Source: Ciceribacter thiooxidans
GTDB lineage: Bacteria > Pseudomonadota > Alphaproteobacteria > Rhizobiales > Rhizobiaceae
Direction of reading: 5' to 3'
DNA length: 64,000 nt
Assembly (NCBI RefSeq): GCF_014126615.1
Contig: NZ_CP059896.1
Span: 1,994,501-2,058,500 of the forward strand
The stretch's first letter is position 1; each line of letters starts with the position of its first letter. Shown here one piece after another: positions 10,173 through 20,415 of this stretch. The notes beneath the pieces were generated by a model that saw only the letters and a program-made list of their open reading frames with translations, did no database searches and was not told the origin of the DNA. Position numbers and translations under genes: made by a program.

Positions 10173-10790
10173 GTGGCGAACGTCAATTTCCTGCAAATCG
10201 GCCTGCCGGCTCTGATCGCGGTGCTGAGTCTGGGCTATCTCCTGGGCTCCATCCCCTTCGGCCTCCTGCTCACCCGTATGGCCGGCCACGGCGACCTGCG
10301 GCAGATCGGCTCCGGCAATATCGGCGCCACCAACGTGCTCAGGACCGGCAACAAGAAGCTCGCGGCCGCAACCCTGCTGCTCGACGCACTGAAGGCGACG
10401 GCCGCTGCGGTGGCCGCACAGGCGGTGTTCGGTGCCAATGCCGGCCTTCTCGCCGGGTTTGCCGCTTTTATCGGACACCTCTTTCCGGTCTGGCTCGGCT
10501 TCAAGGGCGGCAAGGGCGTCGCGACCTATATCGGCACCCTGCTCGGGGTTACGCCGCTGATGGTGCTCGTATTCGCAGCCGTCTGGCTGTCGATCGCCTT
10601 CATCACCCGCTACTCCTCGTTGTCTGCACTGATCGCGACTCTTGTCATTCCGGTTGTATTGTGGATTACTGGCGCCGAGGAAGCCGCCATCGTGACGGCG
10701 ATCATGACCGTCGTTTCCTGGTGGCGGCACAAGGCCAATATCGAGCGCCTGATCGCGGGAACGGAAAGCCGGATCGGACAAAAGGGATAG
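10173..10790 (+). CDS. plsY: Glycerol-3-phosphate acyltransferase PlsY
   Basis: PlsY (205 residues) is an inner-membrane enzyme that transfers an acyl group from acyl phosphate to glycerol-3-phosphate, starting phospholipid synthesis. The three family motifs are visible: [10 protein letters not shown] and [12 protein letters not shown] in the first half, and [13 protein letters not shown] in the middle. Four to five hydrophobic helices are evident. The start is GTG with CGGGGGGA upstream. It follows the pyr genes by 21 bases and precedes dprA by 4 bases. Confidence 0.96.
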   Translation: MANVNFLQIGLPALIAVLSLGYLLGSIPFGLLLTRMAGHGDLRQIGSGNIGATNVLRTGNKKLAAATLLLDALKATAAAVAAQAVFGANAGLLAGFAAFIGHLFPVWLGFKGGKGVATYIGTLLGVTPLMVLVFAAVWLSIAFITRYSSLSALIATLVIPVVLWITGAEEAAIVTAIMTVVSWWRHKANIERLIAGTESRIGQKG

Positions 10791-10794
10791 GCGC

Positions 10795-11949
10795 ATGCCC
10801 GAGCGCAGCGCAAGACGGAACGGGATTGCGCTGACGGAAAGACAACGGATCGCCTGGCTGCGGCTGATCCGAAGCGACAATGTGGGGCCGGCGACCTTTC
10901 GCGACCTCATCAACCATTTCGGAAATGCCGAAGCGGCGCTCGCCGCCCTGCCGGAGCTGTCGCGGCGCGGCGGCTCGACGCGGCCTATCCGCATCGCCAG
11001 CGAGGCCGATGCCGTCCGCGAACTCGAAACAGCCCGGCGCCTCGGCGCAACCTTCATCGGCATCGGCGAACCGGACTATCCGCCGGCCCTGCGACAAATC
11101 GACGGCGCACCGCCCCTCCTTGCAGCCCGCGGCGACCTTTCGGCGACACGGCTTGCCCATGTCGGCATCGTCGGCTCCCGCAATGCCTCGATTGCCGGCG
11201 TCAAGTTCGCGAGCCTCATTGCACGTGAACTCGGCAGGGCCGGCTATGGCATCATTTCCGGACTGGCGCGCGGCATCGACACCGCCGCCCATCGTGCGAG
11301 CCTCGAAACGGGGACGATCGCCGCCATGGCCGGGGGGCTCGACCGTCCCTACCCTCCCGAGAACATCGGGCTTCTCGAAGAAATCTGCAGCGGCCGCGGG
11401 CTCGCCATCAGCGAAATGCCGTTCGGTTGGGAGGCGCGGGCGCGCGACTTCCCGCGCCGCAACCGCCTGATTGCCGGCGCGGCCCTCGGCGTCGTCGTCA
11501 TCGAGGCGGCGAGCCGCTCCGGTTCACTGATCACCGCACGCCTTGCCGGCGAGTTCGGGCGGCTCGTCTTCGCGGTGCCGGGCTCCCCTCTCGATCCCCG
11601 ATGCCACGGCACCAACGGACTTCTCAAGGACGGGGCGATCGTCACCACCGGACCCGAGGACATCCTGCAGGCGCTGGCGCCGATAGCAGGCGTGGCAAAC
11701 CTCGCGCCACGGCAGGCCGAGGAACCGGATGGAGACGGAGAGGAGAAGGCGTTGGAGCCGCCACCGACCGCAAACGAACGGACGCGCATCATCGACGCCC
11801 TGGGACCGACGCCCGTGGAGATCGACGACATCATCCGTCATACCGGCCTGTCCGCGTCAGCGGTCTATTTGGTCTTGCTGGAGCTCGATATCGCCGGGCG
11901 CCTTCACCGCCACGCCGGCGGCCTAGTCTCCCTGGCCATGGCGGACTGA
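10795..11949 (+). CDS. dprA: DNA-processing protein DprA (Smf)
   Basis: DprA (384 residues) binds single-stranded DNA and loads RecA during natural transformation. The Rossmann-like core is clear: [38 protein letters not shown] and [14 protein letters not shown]. The N-terminal segment resembles a helix-hairpin-helix/SAM region, and the C-terminal residues (about 325-384) form the winged-helix domain. It follows plsY by 4 bases. Competence is not established for this lineage, so its role may be in recombination generally. Confidence 0.95.
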   Translation: MPERSARRNGIALTERQRIAWLRLIRSDNVGPATFRDLINHFGNAEAALAALPELSRRGGSTRPIRIASEADAVRELETARRLGATFIGIGEPDYPPALRQIDGAPPLLAARGDLSATRLAHVGIVGSRNASIAGVKFASLIARELGRAGYGIISGLARGIDTAAHRASLETGTIAAMAGGLDRPYPPENIGLLEEICSGRGLAISEMPFGWEARARDFPRRNRLIAGAALGVVVIEAASRSGSLITARLAGEFGRLVFAVPGSPLDPRCHGTNGLLKDGAIVTTGPEDILQALAPIAGVANLAPRQAEEPDGDGEEKALEPPPTANERTRIIDALGPTPVEIDDIIRHTGLSASAVYLVLLELDIAGRLHRHAGGLVSLAMAD

Positions 11950-12135
11950 AAGGCCGCGGCGCCCCGCCTGGATGTCCCCCGCCTCCAGGTAGGCCATCTC
12001 GATGAGGTAGCAGAGCATGTCCGCACCTTCCCGCTGCGCCACGTTGCGCAGCTCGCCGAGTATCTGGCGGACGTAAGCGATGTTCTCGCGCACCCGCAAG
12101 CCGTCTCCATTACCGTCAAGAAAATTCGGAACCAT
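11923..12135 (-). CDS. Hypothetical 70-residue protein
   Basis: A small soluble protein beginning [12 protein letters not shown] with predicted helices ([16 protein letters not shown] and [17 protein letters not shown]). It resembles short conserved rhizobial proteins of unknown function. The ATG at 12135 was chosen over a TTG seven codons upstream. The 3' end overlaps dprA on the opposite strand by 27 bases. Nothing in the context suggests a role. Confidence 0.65.
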   Translation of the reverse strand: MVPNFLDGNGDGLRVRENIAYVRQILGELRNVAQREGADMLCYLIEMAYLEAGDIQAGRRGLSVRHGQGD

Positions 12136-12392
12136 CGTCCAAGCCCCCAGATCCAAAATTGCCCGGTCACGCCGGACGGCTGCACATCAATGGAGTCGAG
12201 GATAGACAATTTATCTAGAATTGCAACTTTAACGATTGCTCCCTTTAGTTGTATTGCGTTGAACTTGAGAAAATGACGGCTCCCCCTTGACCGGAAGCGA
12301 ATCCCTGTCCATGTCGGGAGGCCTGTAACGCAACGTACCCCTCTCAGCCGTGCTGAAGATCAAAGGTCCGCTGGCTTGTACCGAGAAAAAGT

Positions 12393-15053
12393 ATGAATGT
12401 CGTAGTCGTTGAATCTCCAGCCAAAGCCAAGACGATCAACAAGTATCTCGGATCGGGATACAAGGTCCTCGCATCGTTCGGTCACGTTCGTGACCTGCCG
12501 GCGAAGGACGGCTCGGTGCGGCCGGACGACGATTTCGAGATGGTCTGGGAGGTCGACGGCGCCTCCGCGAAGCGGATGAAGGACATCGCCGACGCGGTCA
12601 AGGACTCCGACGGCCTCTTTCTCGCGACCGACCCGGATCGCGAAGGTGAAGCGATCTCCTGGCACGTTCTCGATCTCTTGAAGAAGAAGAAGGTGCTGAA
12701 CGGCAAGCCGGTCAAGCGGGTGGTCTTCAACGCGATCACGAAGAAGGCTGTTCTCGATGCGATGGCGCAGCCGCGCGACATCGACGAGGCACTGGTCGAC
12801 GCCTATCTCGCCCGCCGGGCGCTGGACTATCTCGTCGGCTTCAACCTGTCGCCGGTCCTCTGGCGCAAGCTTCCGGGTGCGCGTTCGGCCGGCCGCGTGC
12901 AGTCGGTAGCGCTTCGCCTCGTCTGCGACCGCGAAACGGAAATCGAACGCTTCGTCGCCGAGGAATACTGGCAGATCTCCGCGCTTCTGAAGACGCCGCG
13001 CGGCGACGAGTTCGAGGCGCGTCTCGTCTCGGCCGACGGCAAGCGCATCCAGAAGAACTCGATCAAGAACGGCGAGTCCGCCCACCGCATCAAGGACCTG
13101 CTGGAAGGCGCCCGCTACGTCGTCGAAAGCGTCGAGGCAAAGCCCGTCAAGCGCAATCCGGGCCCGCCCTTCACCACCTCGACGCTGCAGCAGGCGGCGT
13201 CCTCGCAGCTCGGCTTCTCCGCCTCCCGCACCATGCAGATCGCCCAGAGGCTCTACGAGGGCATCGACATCGGTGGCGAGACAGTCGGTCTCATTACTTA
13301 TATGCGTACCGACGGCGTGCAGATGGCGCCGGAAGCGATTGACGCGGCGCGGCATGCGATCGGCGACCAGTTCGGCCCCCGCTACCTGCCGGAGAAGGCC
13401 CGCTTCTATTCCACAAAGGCGAAGAACGCGCAGGAAGCCCACGAAGCGATCCGCCCGACCGATTTCAACCGGATCCCGGCCAAGGTCCGCAGCCACCTCG
13501 ATTCCGACCAGCTGCGGCTTTATGAACTGATCTGGAAGCGCGGCATTGCCAGCCAGATGGCTTCGGCCGAGATCGAGCGCACGACGGCCGAAATCCTCGC
13601 CGATCGCGACGGCGAGAAGGCGGGCCTGCGCGCTGTCGGCTCGGTCGTCCGCTTCGACGGCTTCCTCGCCGCCTATACCGATCAGCGCGACGAGAACGAA
13701 AGCGGTGAGGACGACGACGAAAGCGGTCGCCTGCCGGAAATCAACGCCCGCGAAATGCTGGAAAAGCGCAAGGTGAATGCCAGCCAGCACTTCACCGAGC
13801 CGCCGCCGCGCTATTCGGAAGCCTCGCTGATCAAGAAGATGGAAGAGCTCGGCATCGGCCGTCCGTCGACGTATGCGGCGACGCTCGCGACGCTCCGCGA
13901 CCGCGACTATGTGACGATCGACAAGCGCAAGCTCATTCCGCAGGCGAAGGGCCGTCTGGTGACGGCCTTCCTCGAAAGCTTCTTTACCAAGTATGTCGAG
14001 TACGACTTCACCGCCGACCTCGAAGAGAAGCTCGACCAGGTCTCCGCCGGCGAGCTGAACTGGAAGGACGTGCTGCGGGACTTCTGGCGCGATTTCTTCT
14101 CGCAGATCGAGGATACCAAGGAGCTGCGCGTCACCAATGTGCTCGACGCGTTGAACGAGGCGCTCGCACCGCTGGTCTTCCCGAAGCGCGAGGACGGCTC
14201 GGATCCGCGCATCTGCCAGGTCTGCGGCACCGGGCAGCTGTCGCTGAAGCTCGGCAAGTACGGCGCCTTCGTCGGCTGTTCCAACTATCCAGAGTGCAAC
14301 TATACCCGCCAGCTGTCCTCGGAGGGCGGTGCCGATGCCGAGGCATCCGGCGTGCCCGAGACCAAGAACCTCGGCAAGGATCCCGTCACCGGCGAGGAGA
14401 TCACTCTTCGCAGCGGCCGCTTCGGGCCTTATGTCCAGCGCGGCGAAGGCAAGGAGGCCAAGCGTTCCTCCCTGCCCAAGGGCTGGACGCCGGCGACCGT
14501 CGACTATGAAAAGGCGCAGGCGCTGTTGTCGCTCCCGCGCGACGTCGGCAAGCATCCCGAGAGCGGTAAGATGATCTCCGCCGGTCTCGGTCGCTACGGG
14601 CCGTTCGTCCTGCATGACGGCACCTACGCCAATCTCGACAGCATCGAGGATGTGTTCTCGATCGGCCTCAACCGCGCGGTCACAGTTTTGGCGGAAAAGC
14701 AGAGCAAGGGACCCGGAGCCCGCGGGCGTACCGCCGCGGCGGCGCTGAAGGAGCTCGGAGACCATCCCGACGGCGGCGCGATCACCGTTCGCGACGGACG
14801 CTATGGTCCCTACGTCAACTGGGGCAAGGTGAATGCCACCCTGCCGAAGGGCAAGGACCCGCAGTCCGTGACCGTCGAGGAGGCGCTGGCGCTGATCGCG
14901 GAGAAGGCCGGCAAGTCCGGCGGCAAGGCGGGCACGAAGGCGAAGAAGCCCTCGGCCAAGACGACGAAGGCCGAAGGTGGCAGCAAGACCACCAAGGCGA
15001 AGACGGCAGCGAAACCGAAGGCCAAGACGGCCACGAAAGCGAAAAAGAGCTGA
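12393..15053 (+). CDS. topA: DNA topoisomerase I
   Basis: TopA (886 residues) relaxes negative supercoils by cutting one strand. The TOPRIM domain starts at VVVESPAKAKT with the DPDREGEAISWH acidic motif; the active-site tyrosine is Tyr303 in LITYMRTDG. After the core come one C4 zinc ribbon (CQVC ... CSNYPEC), three GR(F/Y)GP(Y/F)V repeats and a lysine/alanine-rich tail that probably binds DNA without order. rnr begins 3 bases after its stop, so the two are co-transcribed. Confidence 0.98.
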   Translation: MNVVVVESPAKAKTINKYLGSGYKVLASFGHVRDLPAKDGSVRPDDDFEMVWEVDGASAKRMKDIADAVKDSDGLFLATDPDREGEAISWHVLDLLKKKKVLNGKPVKRVVFNAITKKAVLDAMAQPRDIDEALVDAYLARRALDYLVGFNLSPVLWRKLPGARSAGRVQSVALRLVCDRETEIERFVAEEYWQISALLKTPRGDEFEARLVSADGKRIQKNSIKNGESAHRIKDLLEGARYVVESVEAKPVKRNPGPPFTTSTLQQAASSQLGFSASRTMQIAQRLYEGIDIGGETVGLITYMRTDGVQMAPEAIDAARHAIGDQFGPRYLPEKARFYSTKAKNAQEAHEAIRPTDFNRIPAKVRSHLDSDQLRLYELIWKRGIASQMASAEIERTTAEILADRDGEKAGLRAVGSVVRFDGFLAAYTDQRDENESGEDDDESGRLPEINAREMLEKRKVNASQHFTEPPPRYSEASLIKKMEELGIGRPSTYAATLATLRDRDYVTIDKRKLIPQAKGRLVTAFLESFFTKYVEYDFTADLEEKLDQVSAGELNWKDVLRDFWRDFFSQIEDTKELRVTNVLDALNEALAPLVFPKREDGSDPRICQVCGTGQLSLKLGKYGAFVGCSNYPECNYTRQLSSEGGADAEASGVPETKNLGKDPVTGEEITLRSGRFGPYVQRGEGKEAKRSSLPKGWTPATVDYEKAQALLSLPRDVGKHPESGKMISAGLGRYGPFVLHDGTYANLDSIEDVFSIGLNRAVTVLAEKQSKGPGARGRTAAAALKELGDHPDGGAITVRDGRYGPYVNWGKVNATLPKGKDPQSVTVEEALALIAEKAGKSGGKAGTKAKKPSAKTTKAEGGSKTTKAKTAAKPKAKTATKAKKS

Positions 15054-15056
15054 CGA

Positions 15057-17408
15057 TTGAAGAAGCCATCGCGCGATACGAGCCGCCCCGCAGACACCCG
15101 CAAAGGCAAGCCCCTGCGGGGAGAAGCTGATACGGCAGGCGATGACCTGCCGATCATCCACGGCGCGGTTCCCTCGCGCGAAGTGCTTTTGCGATTCATC
15201 GCGGAAAATCCGGACCGTGCCTCCAAGCGCGAGATCGCCAAGGCCTTCGGCCTCAAGGGCGAGGCGCGCGTCGAGCTCAAGGACGTACTGCGCGCGCTCG
15301 AAGACGACGGTCTCGTGCAGAAGAGCCGCAAGACATTGACGCGCCCCGGCGCCCTGCCCTCGGTCGCAGTCCTCGACATCACCACCCGCGACAAGGATGG
15401 CGAGCTGATCGCGCGACCCGCCGAATGGGCGGACGAGCTCGGTGTCGCGCCTGCCGTCGCGATCCGCCAGTCGAGTTCGGACCGCGCGAAGGGCAAGGCG
15501 CCCGTCGGCGGGCTCGGCGACCGCGTTCTCGCCAAGATTTTCGTTGCCAAAGATCGCGCAGGGCCTGCCTATACCGCTCGCGTCATCAAGATTCTCGACA
15601 AGCGTCGGAACGCCATGCTCGGCGTCTTCCGCGAAACGCCGGGCGGCGGCGGACGGCTGATGCCGATCGACCGGCGCGACGAGGAATTGTTGATCGACAG
15701 CGCCGACCTGGGCGAGGCAAAGGACGGCGATCTCGTAGAGGTGGAAATCGCCCGCAGCGGCCGCTTCGGCCTGTCGCGGGGGCGTGTGCTTTCGGTGATC
15801 GGCTCCGTCGCATCGGAAAAGGCGATCTCGATGATCGCGATCCACGCGCACGGCATTCCGCATATATTCCCGCAGGCCGTGATCGCCGAGAGCGAAACCG
15901 TGAAGCTTGCCGGCATGTCGCATCGGGAGGACTGGCGCGACCTGCCGCTGATCACCATCGACCCGGCGGATGCGAAGGACCACGACGACGCGGTCTATGC
16001 CGAACCCGATACGTCTCCCGACAATCCGGACGGCGTGATCGTTACCGTCGCGATCGCCGACGTCTCCTGGTACGTGCGGCCGAAATCGCAGCTCGATCGC
16101 GAGGCGGTGAAGCGCGGCAATTCGGTCTACTTCCCCGACCGCGTGGTGCCGATGCTGCCCGAGCGTATCTCGAACGATCTCTGCTCGCTGCGGGAAGGCG
16201 TCGACCGGCCCGCGCTCGCGGTCCGAATGGTCTTCTCGAAGGAAGGCCGCAAGGCCGGCCACACCTTCCACCGGGTCATGATGAAGAGTGCGGCCAAACT
16301 CTCCTATGCGCAGGCGCAGGCGGCGATCGACGGCGCACCGGATGACAAGACCGGACCGCTTCTCGACACGATCCTGAAGCCGCTCTGGCACGCCTACGCG
16401 GTGCTGAAGCGCGGGCGCGACCGCCGCCAGCCGCTCGAACTCGACATGCCCGAGCGCAAAATCCTGCTGAAGCCCGACGGCACCGTCGACCGGGTCTTCA
16501 TCCCCGAACGGCTCGATGCGCACAAACTCATCGAGGAGATGATGATCCAGGCGAACGTCGCAGCCGCCGAGACGCTCGAAAAGAAGCGGCAGCCGCTCGT
16601 CTACCGCATCCACGACGCGCCGGCGCTTTCCAAGCAGGAGGCGCTTCGCGAGTTCCTTGCGACCATCGGCATCAACATGGCGAAGGGCGGGCAGCTGCGT
16701 TCCAACAGCTTCAACGGCATCCTGGCGAGCGCCCTCGATACGCCGCACCAGACCATGGTCAACGAGATGGTCCTGCGCTCGCAGAGCCAGGCGATCTACA
16801 GCCCGGAAAACATCGGCCATTTCGGCCTCAACCTCTTGAAATATGCCCACTTCACCTCGCCCATCCGGCGCTATGCCGACCTCATCGTGCACCGGGCGCT
16901 GATCGGCTCGCTCGGCCTCGGCGAAGGCGGCATCACCCCGGACGAAGAGGCGACGCTCGACGATATCGCCGCCGAAATCTCGACCTTCGAGCGGCGGGCG
17001 ATGGCGGCGGAGCGCGACACCGTGAACCGGTTGATTGCCCATCATCTCGCCGGACGCATCGGTGAGGAGTTCGACGGACGCATTTCGGGCGTCACCAAGG
17101 CGGGCCTATTTGTCGCATTGCCGCAGTTCGGTGCGGATGGTTTCGTCCCCGTGTCAACGCTGGGGCGGGATTACTATATCTATGACGAGGCGCACCAGGC
17201 ACTCTCCGGCGAGAAGACCGGCCTCGGTTACCGGCTCGGAGACGCGGTCCTGGTGAAGCTCGTCGAGGCGGTGCCGCTCGCCGGCGCGCTGCGATTCGAA
17301 ATGCTGAGCGAGGGCCGCGAGATGCCGACGGCGATCCGCTCGTTCCACAAGACCACCCGTCGCGGCAAGAAGCTGCCGGGCACACGGGCACGGCGCGGGC
17401 GACGCTGA
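15057..17408 (+). CDS. rnr: Ribonuclease R
   Basis: RNase R (783 residues) degrades structured RNA from the 3' end. An N-terminal winged-helix region (about 40-110) precedes cold-shock domains, then the RNB domain with TIDPADAKDHDDAVY and its catalytic aspartates, and a C-terminal S1 domain (GRISGVTKAGLFVAL) with a basic tail. The start is TTG, 3 bases after the topA stop, which suggests translation coupled to topA. Confidence 0.96.
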   Translation: MKKPSRDTSRPADTRKGKPLRGEADTAGDDLPIIHGAVPSREVLLRFIAENPDRASKREIAKAFGLKGEARVELKDVLRALEDDGLVQKSRKTLTRPGALPSVAVLDITTRDKDGELIARPAEWADELGVAPAVAIRQSSSDRAKGKAPVGGLGDRVLAKIFVAKDRAGPAYTARVIKILDKRRNAMLGVFRETPGGGGRLMPIDRRDEELLIDSADLGEAKDGDLVEVEIARSGRFGLSRGRVLSVIGSVASEKAISMIAIHAHGIPHIFPQAVIAESETVKLAGMSHREDWRDLPLITIDPADAKDHDDAVYAEPDTSPDNPDGVIVTVAIADVSWYVRPKSQLDREAVKRGNSVYFPDRVVPMLPERISNDLCSLREGVDRPALAVRMVFSKEGRKAGHTFHRVMMKSAAKLSYAQAQAAIDGAPDDKTGPLLDTILKPLWHAYAVLKRGRDRRQPLELDMPERKILLKPDGTVDRVFIPERLDAHKLIEEMMIQANVAAAETLEKKRQPLVYRIHDAPALSKQEALREFLATIGINMAKGGQLRSNSFNGILASALDTPHQTMVNEMVLRSQSQAIYSPENIGHFGLNLLKYAHFTSPIRRYADLIVHRALIGSLGLGEGGITPDEEATLDDIAAEISTFERRAMAAERDTVNRLIAHHLAGRIGEEFDGRISGVTKAGLFVALPQFGADGFVPVSTLGRDYYIYDEAHQALSGEKTGLGYRLGDAVLVKLVEAVPLAGALRFEMLSEGREMPTAIRSFHKTTRRGKKLPGTRARRGRR

Positions 17409-17438
17409 GCGCGCGCCCGACGAGAAAGGAAGTTCGAC

Positions 17439-17891
17439 ATGCAAGACAACACGGCCGATACGGTGCTTCATCTCGGCGGACAGGAAGCGAACCGCCCCGT
17501 CGGGCGATCGATCATGCGTGGCATGCTGAACACCTGCCCCGCCTGTGGCGGCGGCAAGCTCTTCCGCGCCTTCCTGAAGCCTGTCGACCACTGCGCTGTC
17601 TGCCAGGAGGAAATGTTCCATCACCGCGCCGACGACCTGCCGCCCTATCTGGCGATCCTCGTTCTCGGCCACGTGCTGCTCGGCGGCTTCATGATGACGG
17701 ACCTCATCTTCCCCGCCTCGGACTGGGTTCACCTCGCCATCTGGGCGCCTCTCGGCGTCATCACCACCCTGCTTGCGATCCAGCCCATCAAGGGTGGTGT
17801 CATCGGCCTGCAATGGGCCTTGCGCATGCACGGTTTCGGCGGCGAGAGCGACGATCCGGCCGAATACGATCCGTTGCCGAAGGATCAATGA
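17439..17891 (+). CDS. DUF983 family membrane protein
   Basis: A 150-residue protein with an N-terminal zinc-ribbon-like segment (CPACGGGKLFRAFLKPVDHCAVC) followed by two transmembrane helices (about residues 68-90 and 95-118). This is the DUF983 pattern, common in alphaproteobacteria and of unknown function. It follows rnr by 30 bases and its stop overlaps the NUDIX start (ATGA), so it belongs to the topA-rnr-DUF983-NUDIX-MFS run. Confidence 0.88.
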   Translation: MQDNTADTVLHLGGQEANRPVGRSIMRGMLNTCPACGGGKLFRAFLKPVDHCAVCQEEMFHHRADDLPPYLAILVLGHVLLGGFMMTDLIFPASDWVHLAIWAPLGVITTLLAIQPIKGGVIGLQWALRMHGFGGESDDPAEYDPLPKDQ

Positions 17892-18574
17892 GCCGCTCCG
17901 CATTTCCTGACCCGACTGCTACCGCTTCGCCGACGACGCGCCTGACGCCGAAGGACGCGGCGACGCTGATCGTGATCGACCGCAGCGACGGGCGCCTGCG
18001 CGTGCTCTTCGGCAAACGCGGCGAGCGCCACGTCTTCATGCCGAATCTCTACGTCTTTCCGGGCGGCCGGCGGGACCGCGGCGATCACGCCCTGCCCTAT
18101 CTGCGCGATCTTCATCCACAGGTCCTCGCAAGGCTCGCCGCTGGCAGGAGCGATCCCACGGCCCTGCGGCGTGGTCGCGCACTGGCGCTTGCCGCCATAC
18201 GGGAGCTTTACGAAGAAACTGGCCTCTTCATCGGACGACCGGCAGACGGCGCGGCCGCCGATCTCGCGAGCCTGCGCTACGTCGCCCGTGCCATTACGCC
18301 ACCCGGCAATGTCCGCCGTTTCGACACCCGCTTCTTTCTCACCTTCACCGACGAGGCAGGTATCGATCCGACCAACATCCGTGATTCGGCGGAGCTACAT
18401 GATCTTACATGGCTTGACATTGACGCGGCGTCGGGTCTGAACATGCCGCTGATTACCAGGACCATTCTCGAAGACGTCATCGACCGGATGAAGGCCGATC
18501 CGTCACTGCCATTCGGAAGCCCGGGTCCCTTCTACTACAGCCGTCGCGGACGAACGTTCCGTGGCGACATCTGA
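17888..18574 (+). CDS. NUDIX hydrolase family protein
   Basis: A 228-residue NUDIX-fold protein. The core helix IRELYEETGLFIG carries the RExxEExG half of the Nudix box, while the glycine and first glutamate expected before it are not at the normal spacing, so the box is partly degenerate. The MPNLYVFPGGRRD strand is typical of the NUDT19-like branch, which often hydrolyses CoA derivatives. The start was chosen at the ATG overlapping the DUF983 stop. Substrate uncertain. Confidence 0.82.
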   Translation: MSRSAFPDPTATASPTTRLTPKDAATLIVIDRSDGRLRVLFGKRGERHVFMPNLYVFPGGRRDRGDHALPYLRDLHPQVLARLAAGRSDPTALRRGRALALAAIRELYEETGLFIGRPADGAAADLASLRYVARAITPPGNVRRFDTRFFLTFTDEAGIDPTNIRDSAELHDLTWLDIDAASGLNMPLITRTILEDVIDRMKADPSLPFGSPGPFYYSRRGRTFRGDI

Positions 18575-18585
18575 GGAACCGTCCC

Positions 18586-19770
18586 ATGTCCAAGCCGAAG
18601 AACGGCGCCAACGGTCACCGCGAAGACATCCACTGGCCCTCGCTGGTCGCCGCCATTTCGGCTATCACCGCGGTCGGTATTGCGATCGGCCTCGGTCTGC
18701 CGCTCCTCAGCATCATCCTGGAGAAACGGGGTATCCCCTCGACGCTGATCGGCCTCAACTCCGCCATGGCCGGCATCGCCGCCATGGCTGCGGCCCCAGT
18801 GACGACCAAGCTCGCCCATGATGTCGGGGTCGCCCGCACCATGCTCTGGGCTGTCGTGCTTTCGGCGGCAAGTGCTCTCGGCTTCTATTATGCCGAAGCA
18901 TTCTGGATGTGGTTTCCCCTGCGGCTCGTCTTCCACGGCGCGACGACGACACTCTTCATCCTTTCGGAATTCTGGATCAACGCGGCAGCCCCGCCTTCCC
19001 GCCGCGGTCTCGTCCTCGGGATCTATGCAACGGTGCTTTCGGTGGGCTTCGCCTGCGGTCCCCTGCTCTTCTCCGTCCTCGGCAGTGACGGCGTCTTACC
19101 CTTCCTCGTCGGCGCGCTTGCGATCCTCGTCGCCGCCGTGCCGATCTTCATCGCCCGGCGGGAAAGCCCGGTTCTCGACAGCAAGCCGGAGCAACACTTC
19201 CTCCGCTATATCTTTCTCGTCCCGACGGCGACGGTCGCGGTCTTCGTCTTCGGTGCAGTGGAAGCGGGTGGCCTGTCGCTCTTTCCGATCTACGCGACGC
19301 GTACCGGCTTTACAGAGGCGCAGGCGGCGCTGCTGCTGACGGTGATGGGGATCGGCAACATGGTGTTCCAGATCCCGCTCGGAATGCTCTCCGACAAGCT
19401 GAAGGACCGCCGGCTGCTGCTCTCGATCATGGCGGTCATCGGCCTCTGCGGATCGCTGGCGCTGCCCTGGCTGTCACAGAACTGGGCGCTGATGGCGCTC
19501 GTACTGCTCTTCTGGGGTGGCTGTGTCTCCGGTCTCTACACCGTCGGCCTGAGCCATCTCGGCTCGCGACTCACCGGAGCGGACCTCGCCGCCGCCAATG
19601 CCGCCTTCGTCTTCTGTTACGCCGTCGGCACGGTCGCGGGGCCACAGGGGATCGGTGCCGCGATCGACATCGCCGGAAATCATGGTTTTGCCTGGGCAAT
19701 TGCGGGCTTCTTCGGCCTCTACGTCCTGGTTTCGATGGCGAGACTGCTTTTTAAACCGAAACAGGCTTGA
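18586..19770 (+). CDS. MFS transporter
   Basis: A 394-residue protein with about 12 hydrophobic segments, typical of the major facilitator superfamily. The cytoplasmic loop between the halves contains the LGMLSDKLKDRR motif near residue 265, the superfamily's loop signature. It resembles the YcaD-like efflux group. It lies 11 bases after the NUDIX gene, in the same run. The substrate is unknown. Confidence 0.88.
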   Translation: MSKPKNGANGHREDIHWPSLVAAISAITAVGIAIGLGLPLLSIILEKRGIPSTLIGLNSAMAGIAAMAAAPVTTKLAHDVGVARTMLWAVVLSAASALGFYYAEAFWMWFPLRLVFHGATTTLFILSEFWINAAAPPSRRGLVLGIYATVLSVGFACGPLLFSVLGSDGVLPFLVGALAILVAAVPIFIARRESPVLDSKPEQHFLRYIFLVPTATVAVFVFGAVEAGGLSLFPIYATRTGFTEAQAALLLTVMGIGNMVFQIPLGMLSDKLKDRRLLLSIMAVIGLCGSLALPWLSQNWALMALVLLFWGGCVSGLYTVGLSHLGSRLTGADLAAANAAFVFCYAVGTVAGPQGIGAAIDIAGNHGFAWAIAGFFGLYVLVSMARLLFKPKQA

Positions 19771-19862
19771 CTTTTTGGGCGTGATTTGTAGTTTCGCGCC
19801 AGAATTTGCCGTGGGCTGCTCTGGTCGTCCACGGCTTGATTGTTATTAAAGGCAGGACGACC

Positions 19863-20030
19863 ATGGCGAAAGCGACCACGATCAAGATCAAGCTGCTGTC
19901 GACAGCCGACACCGGTTTCTTCTACGTTACCAAGAAGAACAGCCGCACGATGACCGACAAGATGACGAAGACGAAGTACGATCCGATCGTCAAGAAGCAC
20001 GTCGAATTCAAGGAAGCCAAGATCAAGTAA
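19863..20030 (+). CDS. rpmG: 50S ribosomal protein L33
   Basis: L33 (55 residues) is a small protein of the large ribosomal subunit near the E site. It begins [20 protein letters not shown] and ends with the basic [18 protein letters not shown]. It lacks the zinc-binding CxxC pairs, so it is the zinc-free paralogue type. GGCAGGACG precedes the ATG. It has its own intrinsic terminator and follows the MFS gene by 92 bases. Confidence 0.97.
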   Translation: MAKATTIKIKLLSTADTGFFYVTKKNSRTMTDKMTKTKYDPIVKKHVEFKEAKIK

Positions 20031-20052
20031 GGCTTGATCTCTTCCTTTCTTT

Positions 20053-20085
20053 AAAGGCGCGTGGCTCCGGCTCCGCGCCTTTTTC
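20053..20085 (+). terminator. Intrinsic terminator of rpmG
   Basis: The arms AAAGGCGCG (20053-20061) and CGCGCCTTT (20074-20082) form a perfect 9-bp stem with a 12-base loop, followed by T residues to 20084. It stands 23 bases after the rpmG stop. Confidence 0.9.
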
Positions 20086-20116
20086 GTTTTCGGCGGCTCC
20101 GACATTCCCCTAGGCC

Positions 20117-20409
20117 CAACAAAAAAGCACCGCTCCGGAACCGGATGGCGGTGCTTATTTGCTCGAATGGGGGTCGGTCGGCATGCCTGCGGTACGAGGA
20201 ACCGCGTTTACAGCATGCCAACCGACCGACCCCACGACCCAGGAGATGCGGCGGACCTGAGCATCATGGGGTATATCCGGCCTCCCCGGAGGCCTTCTTT
20301 CTCGGTGACGTCAAACTTGCGCAACTGGAGAGAAAAATCAACAATTTCTTAACCGTTTCATTCTTTGTCCTGAACTATGGTTAAGATCCGCAAATTCACG
20401 CGGGCAAAT
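20117..20409 (-). ncRNA. Candidate small RNA between rpmG and pleD
   Basis: On the minus strand, TTGTTG (20444-20439) and TATAGT (20421-20416), 17 bases apart, would start a transcript near 20409. It would pass a hairpin with 7-bp arms at 20279-20294 and a long stem-loop at 20170-20233 (12-bp base GGGGTCGGTTGG-type arms with a nested GCGGT/ACCGC hairpin). It would end at a strong terminator: AAGCACCG/CGGTGCTT arms, 20125-20156, then six U. No open frame here looks coding. The strand call rests on the terminator; the hairpin at 20279 could also stop plus-strand transcripts. Confidence 0.5.
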
Positions 20410-20415
20410 AATAGC

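Noticed and set aside
12360..17045. A 1561-codon open frame antisense to topA and rnr
   Set aside because: It is opposite two well-recognised genes in high-GC DNA, its translation is rich in Arg, Gly, Asp and Val without domain character, and it has no ribosome site. It is a shadow frame.
20167..20352. A 61-codon frame between rpmG and pleD
   Set aside because: It lies over strong inverted repeats and has no ribosome site. The RNA structure explains the region better.
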